This document shows, piece by piece, positions 33,092-41,772 of a stretch of DNA of 64,000 bases. The position numbers and the translations under genes were made by a program. The notes beneath the pieces are model-generated. The model ran no database searches and was not told the DNA's origin. It saw only the letters and a list, made by a program, of their open reading frames with translations. This DNA comes from Pseudonocardia sp. N23 (GTDB taxonomy: Bacteria > Actinomycetota > Actinomycetes > Mycobacteriales > Pseudonocardiaceae), in contig NZ_BEGX01000045.1 of assembly GCF_002583555.1 (NCBI RefSeq), positions 9,020 through 73,019 on the forward strand. The letters are read 5' to 3'. Positions within the stretch are counted from its first letter, which is position 1. Every line of letters begins with the position of its first letter.

Positions 33092-34373
33092 CGTCGGGGA
33101 CCCCCAGGTAGGCGGCGATGACGGCGGGATTCTCGCGGATCTCGTGGGGGAGGCCCTCGGCGATCTTGCGGCCGAACTCGAGCACCACGATCCGGTCGGT
33201 CACGCCCATGACCAGCCGCATGTCGTGCTCGATGAGCAGGACCGTGTATCCGTCGTCGCGGATCTTGCGGATCAACCCCATGAGGTTGTCCTTCTCGGCG
33301 GGGTTGAACCCCGCGGCCGGCTCGTCGAGGCAGAGCAGCTTGGGCTCCGTCGCGAGCGCCCGGGCGATCTCCAGCCGGCGCTGGTCTCCGTAGGGGAGGT
33401 TGCGCGCCTTCTCGGCCGCTCTCTTGGTGATCCCGACGAACTCCAGCAGCGCCATGGCCCGGTCGATCGCCGCCCGCTCCTCGCGGTGGTGGCGGGGCAG
33501 TCGCAGCAGTGCGCCGGGGACGCTCGTCCGGTGCCGGGCGTCGGCGCCGACGACGACGTTCTCCAGCGCGGTCATCTCGCCGAACAGCCGGATGTTCTGG
33601 AAGGTGCGGGCGATGCCGAGCCGGGTGATCTGGTGGCGCGACCGCCTGCCCAGCGGCTTGCCCTCGAGCAGCACCTGCCCGGACGTGGGCCGGTAGACGC
33701 CGGTGAGCGCGTTGAAGCAGGTCGTCTTGCCGGCACCGTTGGGGCCGATGAGCCCGAGGATCTCGCCTCGGTTGATGCCGAAGGACACCGAGTCGAGTGC
33801 GACGAGGCCCCCGAAGCGCATGGTCACGGACTCCATGCTCAGCAGGGTGTCCCCGACCTCGACGGCGATCTCGCGGTCGGGCGCGACGACCTCGGCGACC
33901 TCGGCCGCGCGTTCGGCGAGCTCCTGCGGGGTCATGGCCTCGAGCTGTTCGACGATGCTGCCCTCGCCGTCGGGCACCAGGCCGGGGCCTTCGCGGGCGA
34001 GGTTGTCGACGTGCTCGTCCGCGCGGTGGGCCGCCTGCTCGCGGGTCTCCTCGTCGAGGGTCACCGTCTCGGACGTGTCGGCCGTGCGCTCGCCGGAGGC
34101 CGTGCCGCCGGAGGCTGTCGTGCCGTCGGACGTTGTCGTGCCGTCGGACGTTGTCGTGCCGTCGGATGCCGCCGTGTCGGAGGCCGTGGCGTCGGCCGCC
34201 ACCCCGGCGGCGGCCGGCTCCGACGTCTCAGAGGGGTTCCCGGAGGACGACGCCGAGGACGACGCCGAGGACGACGCCGACGACGCAGCCGAGGGCGACG
34301 CGGCCGGGTCGGCCGCAGCGTGTTTCCCGGGACGGTCCGCGGGGTCGGCTCCGTCGCGTGTCTCGTCCGTCAT
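33078..34373 (-). CDS. livG: branched-chain amino acid ABC transporter ATPase LivG with long disordered N-terminus
   Basis: 431 residues against the usual 250-290. The LivG ATPase starts at residue 177: Walker A GPNGAGKTT, IARTFQNIRLF, LPYGDQRRLEIARALA, LCLDEPAAGFNP, and the LivG-type insert and ending IAAYLGVPD. Before it lie 176 extra residues: Ser/Ala runs, three to four SDGTT repeats, then an acidic, probably helical stretch (ETREQAAHRADEHVDNLA, TPQELAERAAEVAEV). The start is secure: the ATG overlaps the livM stop as ATGA with GGGGAG eight bases upstream, and there is no equivalent later start with a ribosome site. Confidence 0.92.
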   Translation of the reverse strand: MTDETRDGADPADRPGKHAAADPAASPSAASSASSSASSSASSSGNPSETSEPAAAGVAADATASDTAASDGTTTSDGTTTSDGTTASGGTASGERTADTSETVTLDEETREQAAHRADEHVDNLAREGPGLVPDGEGSIVEQLEAMTPQELAERAAEVAEVVAPDREIAVEVGDTLLSMESVTMRFGGLVALDSVSFGINRGEILGLIGPNGAGKTTCFNALTGVYRPTSGQVLLEGKPLGRRSRHQITRLGIARTFQNIRLFGEMTALENVVVGADARHRTSVPGALLRLPRHHREERAAIDRAMALLEFVGITKRAAEKARNLPYGDQRRLEIARALATEPKLLCLDEPAAGFNPAEKDNLMGLIRKIRDDGYTVLLIEHDMRLVMGVTDRIVVLEFGRKIAEGLPHEIRENPAVIAAYLGVPDDATA

Positions 34374-35524
34374 GCCGGCTTCTCCCCTTCACCGCGGAGC
34401 GAGCTGTCCGAGCTGACCTGTTCCGGTCTGCCCACCAGCCGCAGGTAGGCCTGCCGCCCGTAGGCGAGCAGACGCTGGCGGGCCCCGAGCAGGCCCTGCG
34501 GGCGGAACATCATGAGGATGATCAGTGCGACGCCGAAGATCAGGTACTTGTACGCGGCGAGCTCGACGAAGCGGTTGGGCAGGTAGGACACGACGAACGC
34601 GCCCAGGACGACGCCGACCTTGTTGCCCGAACCACCGAGCACGACGGCGGCGAGGAACAGCACCGAGGTCGGGACGTCGAACTTCTGGTTGTTGACGAAC
34701 CCGATCTGCCCGGCGAACAGCGCCCCGGAGAGGCCGCCGATCGCCGCGCCGATGACGAACGCCCACAGCTTGAAGCGGATCGTGGCGACGCCCATGATCT
34801 CGGCCGCGTCCTCGTCCTCGCGGATCGCGATCCACGCGCGGCCGACGCGGCTGCGCTCGAGGTTCCCGACGAGGAACAGCACGGCGATCGTGATCGTCAC
34901 GCACAGCCAGTACCAGGCGGTGCCGTTGGACGTCGTGAAGATCGGCTGGCCGTCGGCGGCGGTGCCCGGCGGGCGGCCGACGCCCTGGAAGCCGACCTGG
35001 CCCTTGAGGGGGCCGACGATCGTCGCCAGCAGTCTGACGATCTCACCGAACCCCAACGTGACGATCGCGAGGTAGTCCCCGCGTAGTCGCAGTGTCGGCC
35101 CTCCCAGCACCAGGCCGAAGAACATGGTGATGACCATGGCCAGCGGCAGTGTCCAGAGGTACGGGATGTGCCACAGCACCGAGTCGGGGCTGGTCAGCAG
35201 GGCCGCGACGTAGGAGCCGATCGCGAAGAAGCCGACGTACCCGAGGTCGAGCAGACCCGCCTGCCCGACGACGACGTTGAGGCCGATCGCGATGAGGGCG
35301 AAGCGGGCGGCGTCGAAGAGGGCGAGCGGGAAGTTGGTGCCGGGCTCGGTCGTCAGCAGCGGGGGGTTGAGCAGCGGCAACGCGTAGATCAGCACGACGA
35401 CGGGGATCAGCCACGCCCACTGCTGCGGGCGCGGCAGGCTGTTCCAGCGGTCGCGGATCGAGACCTTGTCCGACGACGCGGGCGTGGAGCCCGATGCCGT
35501 CGGTCTGTCGGAGGTGGTCGTCAT
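34370..35524 (-). CDS. livM: branched-chain amino acid ABC transporter permease LivM
   Basis: 384-residue inner-membrane permease with eight to nine hydrophobic helices. LNVVVGQAGLLDLGYVGFFAIGSY and the coupling-loop EDEDAAEIMG segment (EAA-like) are typical of LivM. The first 30 residues are hydrophilic and Ser/Thr-rich. ATG overlaps the livH stop as ATGA; the frame upstream of it is shadow. Confidence 0.94.
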   Translation of the reverse strand: MTTTSDRPTASGSTPASSDKVSIRDRWNSLPRPQQWAWLIPVVVLIYALPLLNPPLLTTEPGTNFPLALFDAARFALIAIGLNVVVGQAGLLDLGYVGFFAIGSYVAALLTSPDSVLWHIPYLWTLPLAMVITMFFGLVLGGPTLRLRGDYLAIVTLGFGEIVRLLATIVGPLKGQVGFQGVGRPPGTAADGQPIFTTSNGTAWYWLCVTITIAVLFLVGNLERSRVGRAWIAIREDEDAAEIMGVATIRFKLWAFVIGAAIGGLSGALFAGQIGFVNNQKFDVPTSVLFLAAVVLGGSGNKVGVVLGAFVVSYLPNRFVELAAYKYLIFGVALIILMMFRPQGLLGARQRLLAYGRQAYLRLVGRPEQVSSDSSLRGEGEKPA

Positions 35525-36522
35525 ACCCGTGCCCTCCCGAGGGACTCGCCGAGGATGCCTGTCGGCCGGACCATCAGGATCGCGACGAGCACGACGAACG
35601 CGACGACGTCGATCCACTGTGCGTTGCCGAACAGGGTCGCCCCGTAGTTCCCGATGACGCCGAGGAGCAGGCCGCCCAGCAGGGCGCCGCGGATGTTGCC
35701 GATGCCGCCGAGGACGGCGGCGGCGAACGCCTTGATGCCGAGGATGAAGCCGCCGTTGAACTGCACGCCGGCGGGGACCTTCATGACGTAGAACAGTGCG
35801 GCCGCGCCGGCGAGTATGCCGCCGATGAGGAACGTCAGGACGATGACCCGTTCCTTGTTGACGCCCATGAGCGTCGCGGTGTCGGGGTCCTGGGCGACGG
35901 CGCGCAGGCCGCGGCCGAGGCGGGTCCGGTTGACGAACTGGTCGACGATGATCATGAGGATGATCGCCGCGACGAAGATGGTGATCTGCTGGCTGTCGAT
36001 GATGACCCCGCCGATGTCGAACACCGGCTGCGGCCGGAACATGATCACGGCGGGTTCGGGGTTGGCGCCGCGCCAGGCGAAGAGCGCGTACTGGATGGCG
36101 AACGAGGCGCCGATCGCTGTGATCAGGAACGCGAGCCGGGGTGCGTTCCGCCGCCGCAGGGGCCGGTAGGCGACACGTTCGAGCAGGACCGCCATCAGGC
36201 CGGCGGCGAGCATGGCGACGAGCATCGCGAGGACGAGGTCGCCGACGAGTGCCGGGAGGCTGAGCCCGGGGGCGGACGGACCGAAGCCGAGCGCCGCGAG
36301 GGTGAAGAAGACCGCGTAGGCCCCGACGATGAAGACCTCGGAGTGGGCGAAGTTGATGAGCTGGAGAACGCCGTAGACCATCGTGTAGCCCATTGCCACG
36401 AGCGCGTAGATCGCGCCGTAGGCGAGGCCGTCGATGGTGTTGTTCCAGAACTGGCTCACGAACGCAGCGATGTCGAACTTGATCCAGTCCGGGCCTTGCG
36501 CGAGCACGATTGTCGAGATCAC
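35521..36522 (-). CDS. livH: branched-chain amino acid ABC transporter permease LivH
   Basis: About 333 residues, eight predicted membrane helices. NTIDGLAYGAIYALVAMGYTMVYGVL near the N-terminus, AYRPLRRRNAPRL, the coupling segment AVAQDPDTATLMGVN and AAVLGGIGNIRGA are LivH hallmarks. Start: GTG at 36522 has GAGGGAC about nine bases upstream; GTG at 36528 and ATG at 36552 are in-frame alternatives. Preceded by a 99-base gap carrying two palindromes that separate it from livK. Confidence 0.93.
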   Translation of the reverse strand: MISTIVLAQGPDWIKFDIAAFVSQFWNNTIDGLAYGAIYALVAMGYTMVYGVLQLINFAHSEVFIVGAYAVFFTLAALGFGPSAPGLSLPALVGDLVLAMLVAMLAAGLMAVLLERVAYRPLRRRNAPRLAFLITAIGASFAIQYALFAWRGANPEPAVIMFRPQPVFDIGGVIIDSQQITIFVAAIILMIIVDQFVNRTRLGRGLRAVAQDPDTATLMGVNKERVIVLTFLIGGILAGAAALFYVMKVPAGVQFNGGFILGIKAFAAAVLGGIGNIRGALLGGLLLGVIGNYGATLFGNAQWIDVVAFVVLVAILMVRPTGILGESLGRARV

Positions 36523-36545
36523 GGGCACACGTCCCTCATGTGCGA

Positions 36546-36592
36546 CGGGCATGCCCGCCGACGACCGTGGAGGTCATCGACGGGCATGCCCG
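36546..36592 (-). promoter_or_regulatory. paired palindromes between livK and livH
   Basis: CGGGCATGCCCG occurs twice (36546-36557 and 36581-36592). Each copy is self-complementary, so the two can also pair with each other into a 12-13 bp stem with a 23-base loop. In the livK-livH mRNA this could stop the transcript partly or protect the livK 3' end, giving more binding protein than permease. Confidence 0.6.
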
Positions 36593-36621
36593 TGAGCAGT
36601 CGTGCGGATGGATGACGAGGA

Positions 36622-37857
36622 TCAGCCGATCGTTCCGACGTAGACGATCTTGCCGGCCTGGACCTTGTACCCGTAGACGGTCGTGGCCGCGAGCTCGCCG
36701 GTGCCGTCCCACTTGAAGTGCTTGCTGAAGCCGTCCTTGTCGTAGTTCTTGACGAAGTCCTTCAGCGCCGCGCGGTCCTTGATGCCGGAGTCGATGCCCG
36801 CCAGCAGGATCGTCGCCGAGTCGTAGCCCTCGAGCGAGTAGGTGCCGGGGGCCTGGCCGCCGCTGACGCCCTTGTAGGCGTCGGCGAACTCGGGCAGCAG
36901 CTCACCCGGGACACACGGGCAGGTGAAGAACGCGTTGTTCGACGCGTCGCCCGCCTGCTGGATGAACTTGTCGTCCTTGACGCCGTCGGGGCCGACGAAC
37001 ACGCCCTGGTAGCCCTTGGTGACGAGCTGCTGGTCGAGCGGCGCGCCCTCGGCGTAGTAGCCGGCGTAGAAGACGGCGTCGGGCTTCGCGGCGATGACCT
37101 TGTTGACGACGCTCGAGAAGTCCTTCTGGCCGGTCGTGATCTTGTCCTGGCAGTCCGCGGCGACGGCACCGAGCGCGTCGTTCGTGGTCTTGGCCAGGCC
37201 GATGCCGTAGTCCGAGTCGTCCTGGATGACGCAGACCTTCTTGGCACCGAGCTTGCCGGTGAGGAACTTCGCGGCGGCCGGGCCCTGCACGTTGTCGTTG
37301 CCCAGGGCGCGGAAGAACGTCGTCCAGCCGTTCTGGGTCAGCGTCGGGTTGGTCGCCGACGGGGTGAGGTGGACCAGGCCGGCCTGCTCGAAGATCGCGC
37401 CGGTGGCCTTCGACTCACCGGAGAACGGAAGACCGATCCCGCCGATGATGTCGGTCTCGCTGACCACCTGGGTCACGATGCCGGGCGCCTTGCCCGGGTC
37501 GCCCTCGGTGTCGAACTTCTTCAGCTGCACCTGGCAGTTCGCGTTCGCCGCGTTGTGCTGGTTCACGGCGAGCTGCGCGCCGTTGAGGATGTTGATGCCG
37601 AGCTGGGCGTTGGCGCCCGACAGCGCGCCCGCGAACGCGATCGTCGTGGTCGCGGCGCAGGTCGCCTGGCCGTTGCCGGCCGGCTTCACCGCGTTCGGCG
37701 GCACCGGCAGGTTGGTCACCTCCGGGACGTCGACCTTGGTGGCGGAGCCCCCCGACCCGCTGTCACCCGAACTGCTTGTGTTCGCCGCGCAACCCGCGAG
37801 AACGACGGCGAGTGCCGCCGCCCCCGCGATCACTGCGATGCGCCTTGCTCTAGCCAC
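36622..37857 (-). CDS. livK: branched-chain amino acid ABC transporter substrate-binding lipoprotein
   Basis: 411 residues. Basic start, hydrophobic helix and lipobox LAGC near residue 22 mark a lipoprotein. The mature protein has the type I periplasmic-binding fold of the LivJ/K family (IAFAGALSGANAQLGI, GGIGLPFSGESKATG, FFRALGNDNVQGPAAAKF, and a C-terminal YDSATILLAGI). GTG start chosen because GAGGAGG lies five bases upstream. First gene of livKHMGF. Confidence 0.93.
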   Translation of the reverse strand: MARARRIAVIAGAAALAVVLAGCAANTSSSGDSGSGGSATKVDVPEVTNLPVPPNAVKPAGNGQATCAATTTIAFAGALSGANAQLGINILNGAQLAVNQHNAANANCQVQLKKFDTEGDPGKAPGIVTQVVSETDIIGGIGLPFSGESKATGAIFEQAGLVHLTPSATNPTLTQNGWTTFFRALGNDNVQGPAAAKFLTGKLGAKKVCVIQDDSDYGIGLAKTTNDALGAVAADCQDKITTGQKDFSSVVNKVIAAKPDAVFYAGYYAEGAPLDQQLVTKGYQGVFVGPDGVKDDKFIQQAGDASNNAFFTCPCVPGELLPEFADAYKGVSGGQAPGTYSLEGYDSATILLAGIDSGIKDRAALKDFVKNYDKDGFSKHFKWDGTGELAATTVYGYKVQAGKIVYVGTIG

Positions 37858-38076
37858 GTGGACCTCCTCGCACCTGCACCCCCCGGGCGACAGGCTGGCC
37901 GTTGCCCCGCCGCCGTTCGGGGCGAGGCATAGCCGCGGAAAGTAGTCCCGCGCCGGGAGGGTGGACAGTTCGCCGTGAATTCTTGTGTCCAAGTCGTGAT
38001 CGGGACTCGCCCGCGGACCGTTACCTCGATGGGGTGGAATCGTCCGCGCCCGAAGGGCTGATCGTGGAGCGCGCGC

Positions 38077-38511
38077 TTACCGCGGGGCGGGCCGGGTGTC
38101 GCGATGCAGACAGGTCAGCTTGGCCGTGCAGGTGCGCCTGCCCTCCTCGTCGACGACCACGATCTCCGACGTCGAGGTGCTGCGGCCGACGTGCAGGGGG
38201 CGGGCCGTGCCCGTCACGAACCCGGTCGTGGCCGCACGGTGGTGCGTGCAGGCCAGTTCCAGGCCGACGGGGAAGCGCTCCGGGAGGGCGTGCAGCGCCG
38301 ACAACGTCGACCCCAGCGACTCGGCGAGCACGGCGCTCGCACCCCCGTGGAGCAGGCCGAACGGCTGTAGGTTGCCCGCCACGGGCATGCGTCCGACGAC
38401 TTCCTCCAGCGACATCGACACGATTTCGATGCCCATGCGGGTCGACAGCAGTTCGGCGGGGTCGATGCGGGGTCCCGGGAGGGCCTCGAGATCGGCGGGA
38501 TCGATCGGCAC
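38077..38511 (-). CDS. PaaI-type hotdog thioesterase
   Basis: 144 residues with the PaaI_thioesterase hotdog fold: LQPFGLLHGGASAVLAESLGS (HGG segment with the helix-start Asn/Asp-equivalent region) and ELACTHHRAATTG, then a GRSTSTSEIVVVDEEGRRTCTAKLT strand pair. Hydrolyses aryl- or acyl-CoA thioesters. GTG start places the first helix as in homologues. Stands between the liv operon and a gap where polA might be expected. Confidence 0.88.
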   Translation of the reverse strand: MPIDPADLEALPGPRIDPAELLSTRMGIEIVSMSLEEVVGRMPVAGNLQPFGLLHGGASAVLAESLGSTLSALHALPERFPVGLELACTHHRAATTGFVTGTARPLHVGRSTSTSEIVVVDEEGRRTCTAKLTCLHRDTRPAPR

Positions 38512-38643
38512 GGCCGGAGCCTATGCGAGTGGTGACGTCGTCGTGATCTCGACGCCGCCCGCCCCCCGACATCGCCGCCCACGCCCGGGAAGGGTCCGTG
38601 TCGTCGGGCAGCGGACGGGGGCCCAGGGGGCTCAGCGTCACCG

Positions 38644-38832
38644 TCAGGTGCCGCGGAGCGCACCCCAGCTGGTCGCGACAGCCTCGGCGACGGTGGGACC
38701 GCCGAGGTGGGTTTGGATGCGGTCGGCGAGCTCGGTGCGTCGACCGGCAGGAGCCGGCGGCGGGCGCGCCACCTCGTCACCTGCCGCCACCTCGTCACCT
38801 GCCGCCACGTCTCGTCCAGCACGTCGGCCATC
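38644..38832 (-). pseudogene. possible frameshifted small gene after the methyltransferase
   Basis: Starts with ATG two bases after the methyltransferase stop (MADVLDETWRQVTRW...) and shows strong GC3 coding bias. The bias then switches to another frame that ends ELADRIQTHLGG...SWGALRG-stop. An 18-bp tandem duplication (about 38768-38805) encodes a doubled RWRQVT. Family unknown; it may be a broken ORF or chance. Confidence 0.3.
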
Positions 38833-38833
38833 C

Positions 38834-39697
38834 TCAGGCGGGGCGGTGCGTCACGAAGATCGCGGTGCCCGGGAAGAGCTTGCCGCGCAACGGGGACCAC
38901 TGTCCCCAGATGCGCTCGTGGCCGTCGGGCCACTCCGGTTCGACGACGTCGTCGAGGACGAGGCCTGCGGCGACGACGTCGCGGATCCGGTCGCCCATGG
39001 TGCGGTGGTGCTCCACGTAGGTGGCCGCGCCGTCGTCGTCGACCTCGAGGTAGGGGGTGCGGTCGAAGTAGGACTGGCCGACGACGAGCCCGTCCGGACC
39101 CGGGTCGTCGGGGAAGACCCAGCGCATGGGGTGGTTGACCGCGAACACCCAGCGGCCGCCGGGGCGCAGCACCCGGTGGACCTCCCGCATGACCCGGCCC
39201 GGGTCGGCGACGAACGGCACCGCGCCGTAGGCCGAGCACGCGATGTCGAACGAGGCGTCGGCGAAGGGGAGGTACTCGGCACCGGCCAGCACCAGCGGCA
39301 CGGCGACGCCGCTGGCGACACCGGCGGCACGGGCGTGGCGCAGCATCGCCGCCGAGAGGTCGAGGCCGACGGGGGAGGCACCCTGTGTGGCCAGCCAGCG
39401 CGAGCACGGCGCGGAGCCGCACCCGACCTCGAGCACGCGCCGGCCGGCGACGTCACCCAGCAGCCGGGCGTCGGCCTCGCGCAGCGCCTCGGGCGACCAC
39501 ACGAAGTCGACCTGCCCGATGTCGGCGGAGTGCTCGCCGAGGTAGTCGTCGGCGTCGGCGTCCCACCAGGCGCGGCTGGCGCGCTGCGACTCGGCCGACC
39601 CCACCTCGCGGCGGGCGATGCCGGCGGTGCCCAGTAGCGCCTCGGCGGACGCGCCGGTCCGGTCGCCGTCGCTCACGTCCTGCGCAGCGTCGTTCAC
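38834..39697 (-). CDS. class I SAM-dependent methyltransferase
   Basis: 287 residues. Motif I VLEVGCGSAPCSRWL near residue 90, motif post-I GLDLSAAML, then FDIACSAYGAVPFV and VLRPGGRWVFAVNHPMRW, a Methyltransf_11 layout. Substrate unknown. Conserved near rpsA in related genomes as far as I recall. GTG at 39697 has no clear ribosome site; GTG at 39673 (VSDGDRTG) is an alternative. Confidence 0.85.
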   Translation of the reverse strand: MNDAAQDVSDGDRTGASAEALLGTAGIARREVGSAESQRASRAWWDADADDYLGEHSADIGQVDFVWSPEALREADARLLGDVAGRRVLEVGCGSAPCSRWLATQGASPVGLDLSAAMLRHARAAGVASGVAVPLVLAGAEYLPFADASFDIACSAYGAVPFVADPGRVMREVHRVLRPGGRWVFAVNHPMRWVFPDDPGPDGLVVGQSYFDRTPYLEVDDDGAATYVEHHRTMGDRIRDVVAAGLVLDDVVEPEWPDGHERIWGQWSPLRGKLFPGTAIFVTHRPA

Positions 39698-39813
39698 GTC
39701 ACGTCACCGTTCACGTCGCGTCACTACGACGGCAGCGGTCCGCGGGGGCCGGACGACGGGTGCACACGGGTACATCGTCCCAGCTAGTCCGGTCCCGACC
39801 GGGGGGACCCGCG

Positions 39814-39843
39814 TTGCCCTGATCTCACGTCGCCGCGTAGCAT
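39814..39843 (+). promoter_or_regulatory. candidate rpsA promoter
   Basis: TTGCCC and TAGCAT with an 18-base spacer, about 190 bases upstream of the rpsA ATG. The 341-bp spacer 39698-40038 holds no gene; the long leader could allow autoregulation by S1, which I cannot confirm from sequence. Confidence 0.5.
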
Positions 39844-40038
39844 GAACCACAGACCGTGGTCAACGCGGCGGCCACCGCAGGGCATGTGCCCGGGTACCGC
39901 CCACCGCGGCTAATCTTCGTCCAGCATGATCTGCATTACCCATCGATCCAAAGGGTGACAGCTACAACGTCACAGCGACACACATCCATCCAGGTCACCA
40001 TGACCACGCCGAATTCCAGCACCGGAGCAACCCACTAC

Positions 40039-41508
40039 ATGTCCACCGACACCACCGCGGCCCCGACCCACACGACCCCGCAGGTCGCCATCAACGACAT
40101 CGGGTCGGAGGAGGACTTCCTCGCCGCCATCGACCTGACGATCAAGTACTTCAACGATGGCGACATCGTCGAAGGCACCATCGTCAAGGTCGACCGTGAC
40201 GAGGTCCTGCTCGACATCGGTTACAAGACCGAGGGCGTCATCCCCTCGCGGGAGCTGTCGATCAAGCACGACGTCGACCCCGCAGAGGTCGTGTCGGTCG
40301 GCGAGTTCGTCGAGGCCCTCGTCCTCCAGAAGGAGGACAAGGAAGGCCGTCTGATCCTGTCCAAGAAGCGCGCGCAGTACGAGCGCGCCTGGGGCACGAT
40401 CGAGGCCCTCAAGGAGGCCGACGAGCCGGTCGAGGGCACGGTCATCGAGGTCGTCAAGGGCGGCCTGATCCTGGACATCGGGCTCCGTGGCTTCCTCCCC
40501 GCCTCGCTGGTGGAGATGCGCCGCGTGCGCGATCTGCAGCCGTACGTCGGCCGCAAGATCGAGGCCAAGATCATCGAGCTGGACAAGAACCGCAACAACG
40601 TGGTCCTGTCCCGCCGGGCGTGGCTCGAGCAGACCCAGTCCGAGGTCCGCAGCGAGTTCCTCAACCAGCTGGCCCGCGGCCAGGTGCGCAAGGGCGTCGT
40701 CTCCTCGGTCGTCAACTTCGGTGCGTTCGTCGACCTCGGCGGAGTCGACGGTCTGGTGCACGTCTCCGAGCTGTCCTGGAAGCACATCGACCACCCCTCC
40801 GAGGTCGTCGAGGTCGGTCAGGAGGTCACCGTCGAGGTTCTCGACGTCGACCTCGACCGCGAGCGGGTCTCGCTGTCGCTCAAGGCGACGCAGGAGGACC
40901 CGTGGCGCCTGTACGCCCGGACCCACGCGATCGGTCAGATCGTCCCGGGCAAGGTCACCAAGCTGGTCCCCTTCGGCGCGTTCGTCCGCGTCGAGGAGGG
41001 CATCGAGGGCCTGGTCCACATCTCCGAGCTGGCCGAGCGCCACGTCGAGATCCCGGAGCAGGTCGTCCAGGTGGGCGACGACTGCATGGTCAAGGTCATC
41101 GACATCGACCTCGACCGTCGCCGGATCTCGCTGTCGCTCAAGCAGGCCAACGAGGGCATGACGGCCGAGACCGAGTTCGACCCGACCCGCTACGGCATGG
41201 CCGCCGAGTACGACGACCAGGGGAACTACATCTACCCCGAGGGCTTCGACGTCGACTCCGGCGAGTGGCAGGAGGGCTTCGAGACCCAGCGCGAGGCCTG
41301 GGAGAAGGAGTACGCCGAGGCGCACGTGCGCTACGAGCAGCACATCGCGCAGATCAAGAAGACTGCCGAGGCCGACGCCGAGGCCGCTGCCGACGGTGGC
41401 GGCACGAACTACTCCTCGCAGGCGGGGGAGCCGGCCGAGACCGGCGGCTCGCTGGCCAGCGACGAGCAGCTCGCGGCGCTGCGGGAGAAGCTCTCCGGCG
41501 GAGCGTGA
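40039..41508 (+). CDS. rpsA: 30S ribosomal protein S1
   Basis: 489 residues with four S1 RNA-binding domains (about residues 35-105, 122-188, 209-277, 294-363), each with the GxVxG...GAFVxLGGxxGLVHxSELSW-type core. Very close to mycobacterial RpsA along its whole length, including the C-terminal ASDEQLAALREKL tail. Supports mRNA binding on the ribosome and interacts with tmRNA. ATG at 40039 chosen by alignment with the family N-terminus (PQVAINDIGS follows at once); upstream ATGs extend into the leader. Confidence 0.97.
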   Translation: MSTDTTAAPTHTTPQVAINDIGSEEDFLAAIDLTIKYFNDGDIVEGTIVKVDRDEVLLDIGYKTEGVIPSRELSIKHDVDPAEVVSVGEFVEALVLQKEDKEGRLILSKKRAQYERAWGTIEALKEADEPVEGTVIEVVKGGLILDIGLRGFLPASLVEMRRVRDLQPYVGRKIEAKIIELDKNRNNVVLSRRAWLEQTQSEVRSEFLNQLARGQVRKGVVSSVVNFGAFVDLGGVDGLVHVSELSWKHIDHPSEVVEVGQEVTVEVLDVDLDRERVSLSLKATQEDPWRLYARTHAIGQIVPGKVTKLVPFGAFVRVEEGIEGLVHISELAERHVEIPEQVVQVGDDCMVKVIDIDLDRRRISLSLKQANEGMTAETEFDPTRYGMAAEYDDQGNYIYPEGFDVDSGEWQEGFETQREAWEKEYAEAHVRYEQHIAQIKKTAEADAEAAADGGGTNYSSQAGEPAETGGSLASDEQLAALREKLSGGA

Positions 41509-41513
41509 TCGTC

Positions 41514-41543
41514 GGTTGCCGGGCGGGTTCCCGCCCGGCAACC
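41514..41543 (+). terminator. rpsA terminator, first hairpin
   Basis: 13-bp perfect stem GGTTGCCGGGCGG / CCGCCCGGCAACC with a 4-base loop, starting six bases after the rpsA stop. Confidence 0.85.
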
Positions 41544-41546
41544 ATC

Positions 41547-41585
41547 CGGCGGCCCCGGTGATCCTCGTGATCACCGGGGCCGCCG
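41547..41585 (+). terminator. rpsA terminator, second hairpin
   Basis: 17-bp perfect stem with a CTCGT loop directly after the first hairpin, giving a tandem terminator. The remaining 190 bases before the next gene show only its promoter. Confidence 0.85.
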
Positions 41586-41772
41586 TCGTCGGGGGGTTGG
41601 GCGGGCCCGGCGGGCTGTGACTCCAGGTGGCTGTGTGACATCGACCGATTGCCGCAGCACGGTCCGGGAATCATGTTCGGTTGCGAACGAAGCGATCACG
41701 ATTGGGCGGCTATCGCCCATCGGTCGGGCGCGTCTGCTGCGTTGATCTTGTTCGCCCCCTAACGTCTCATCC

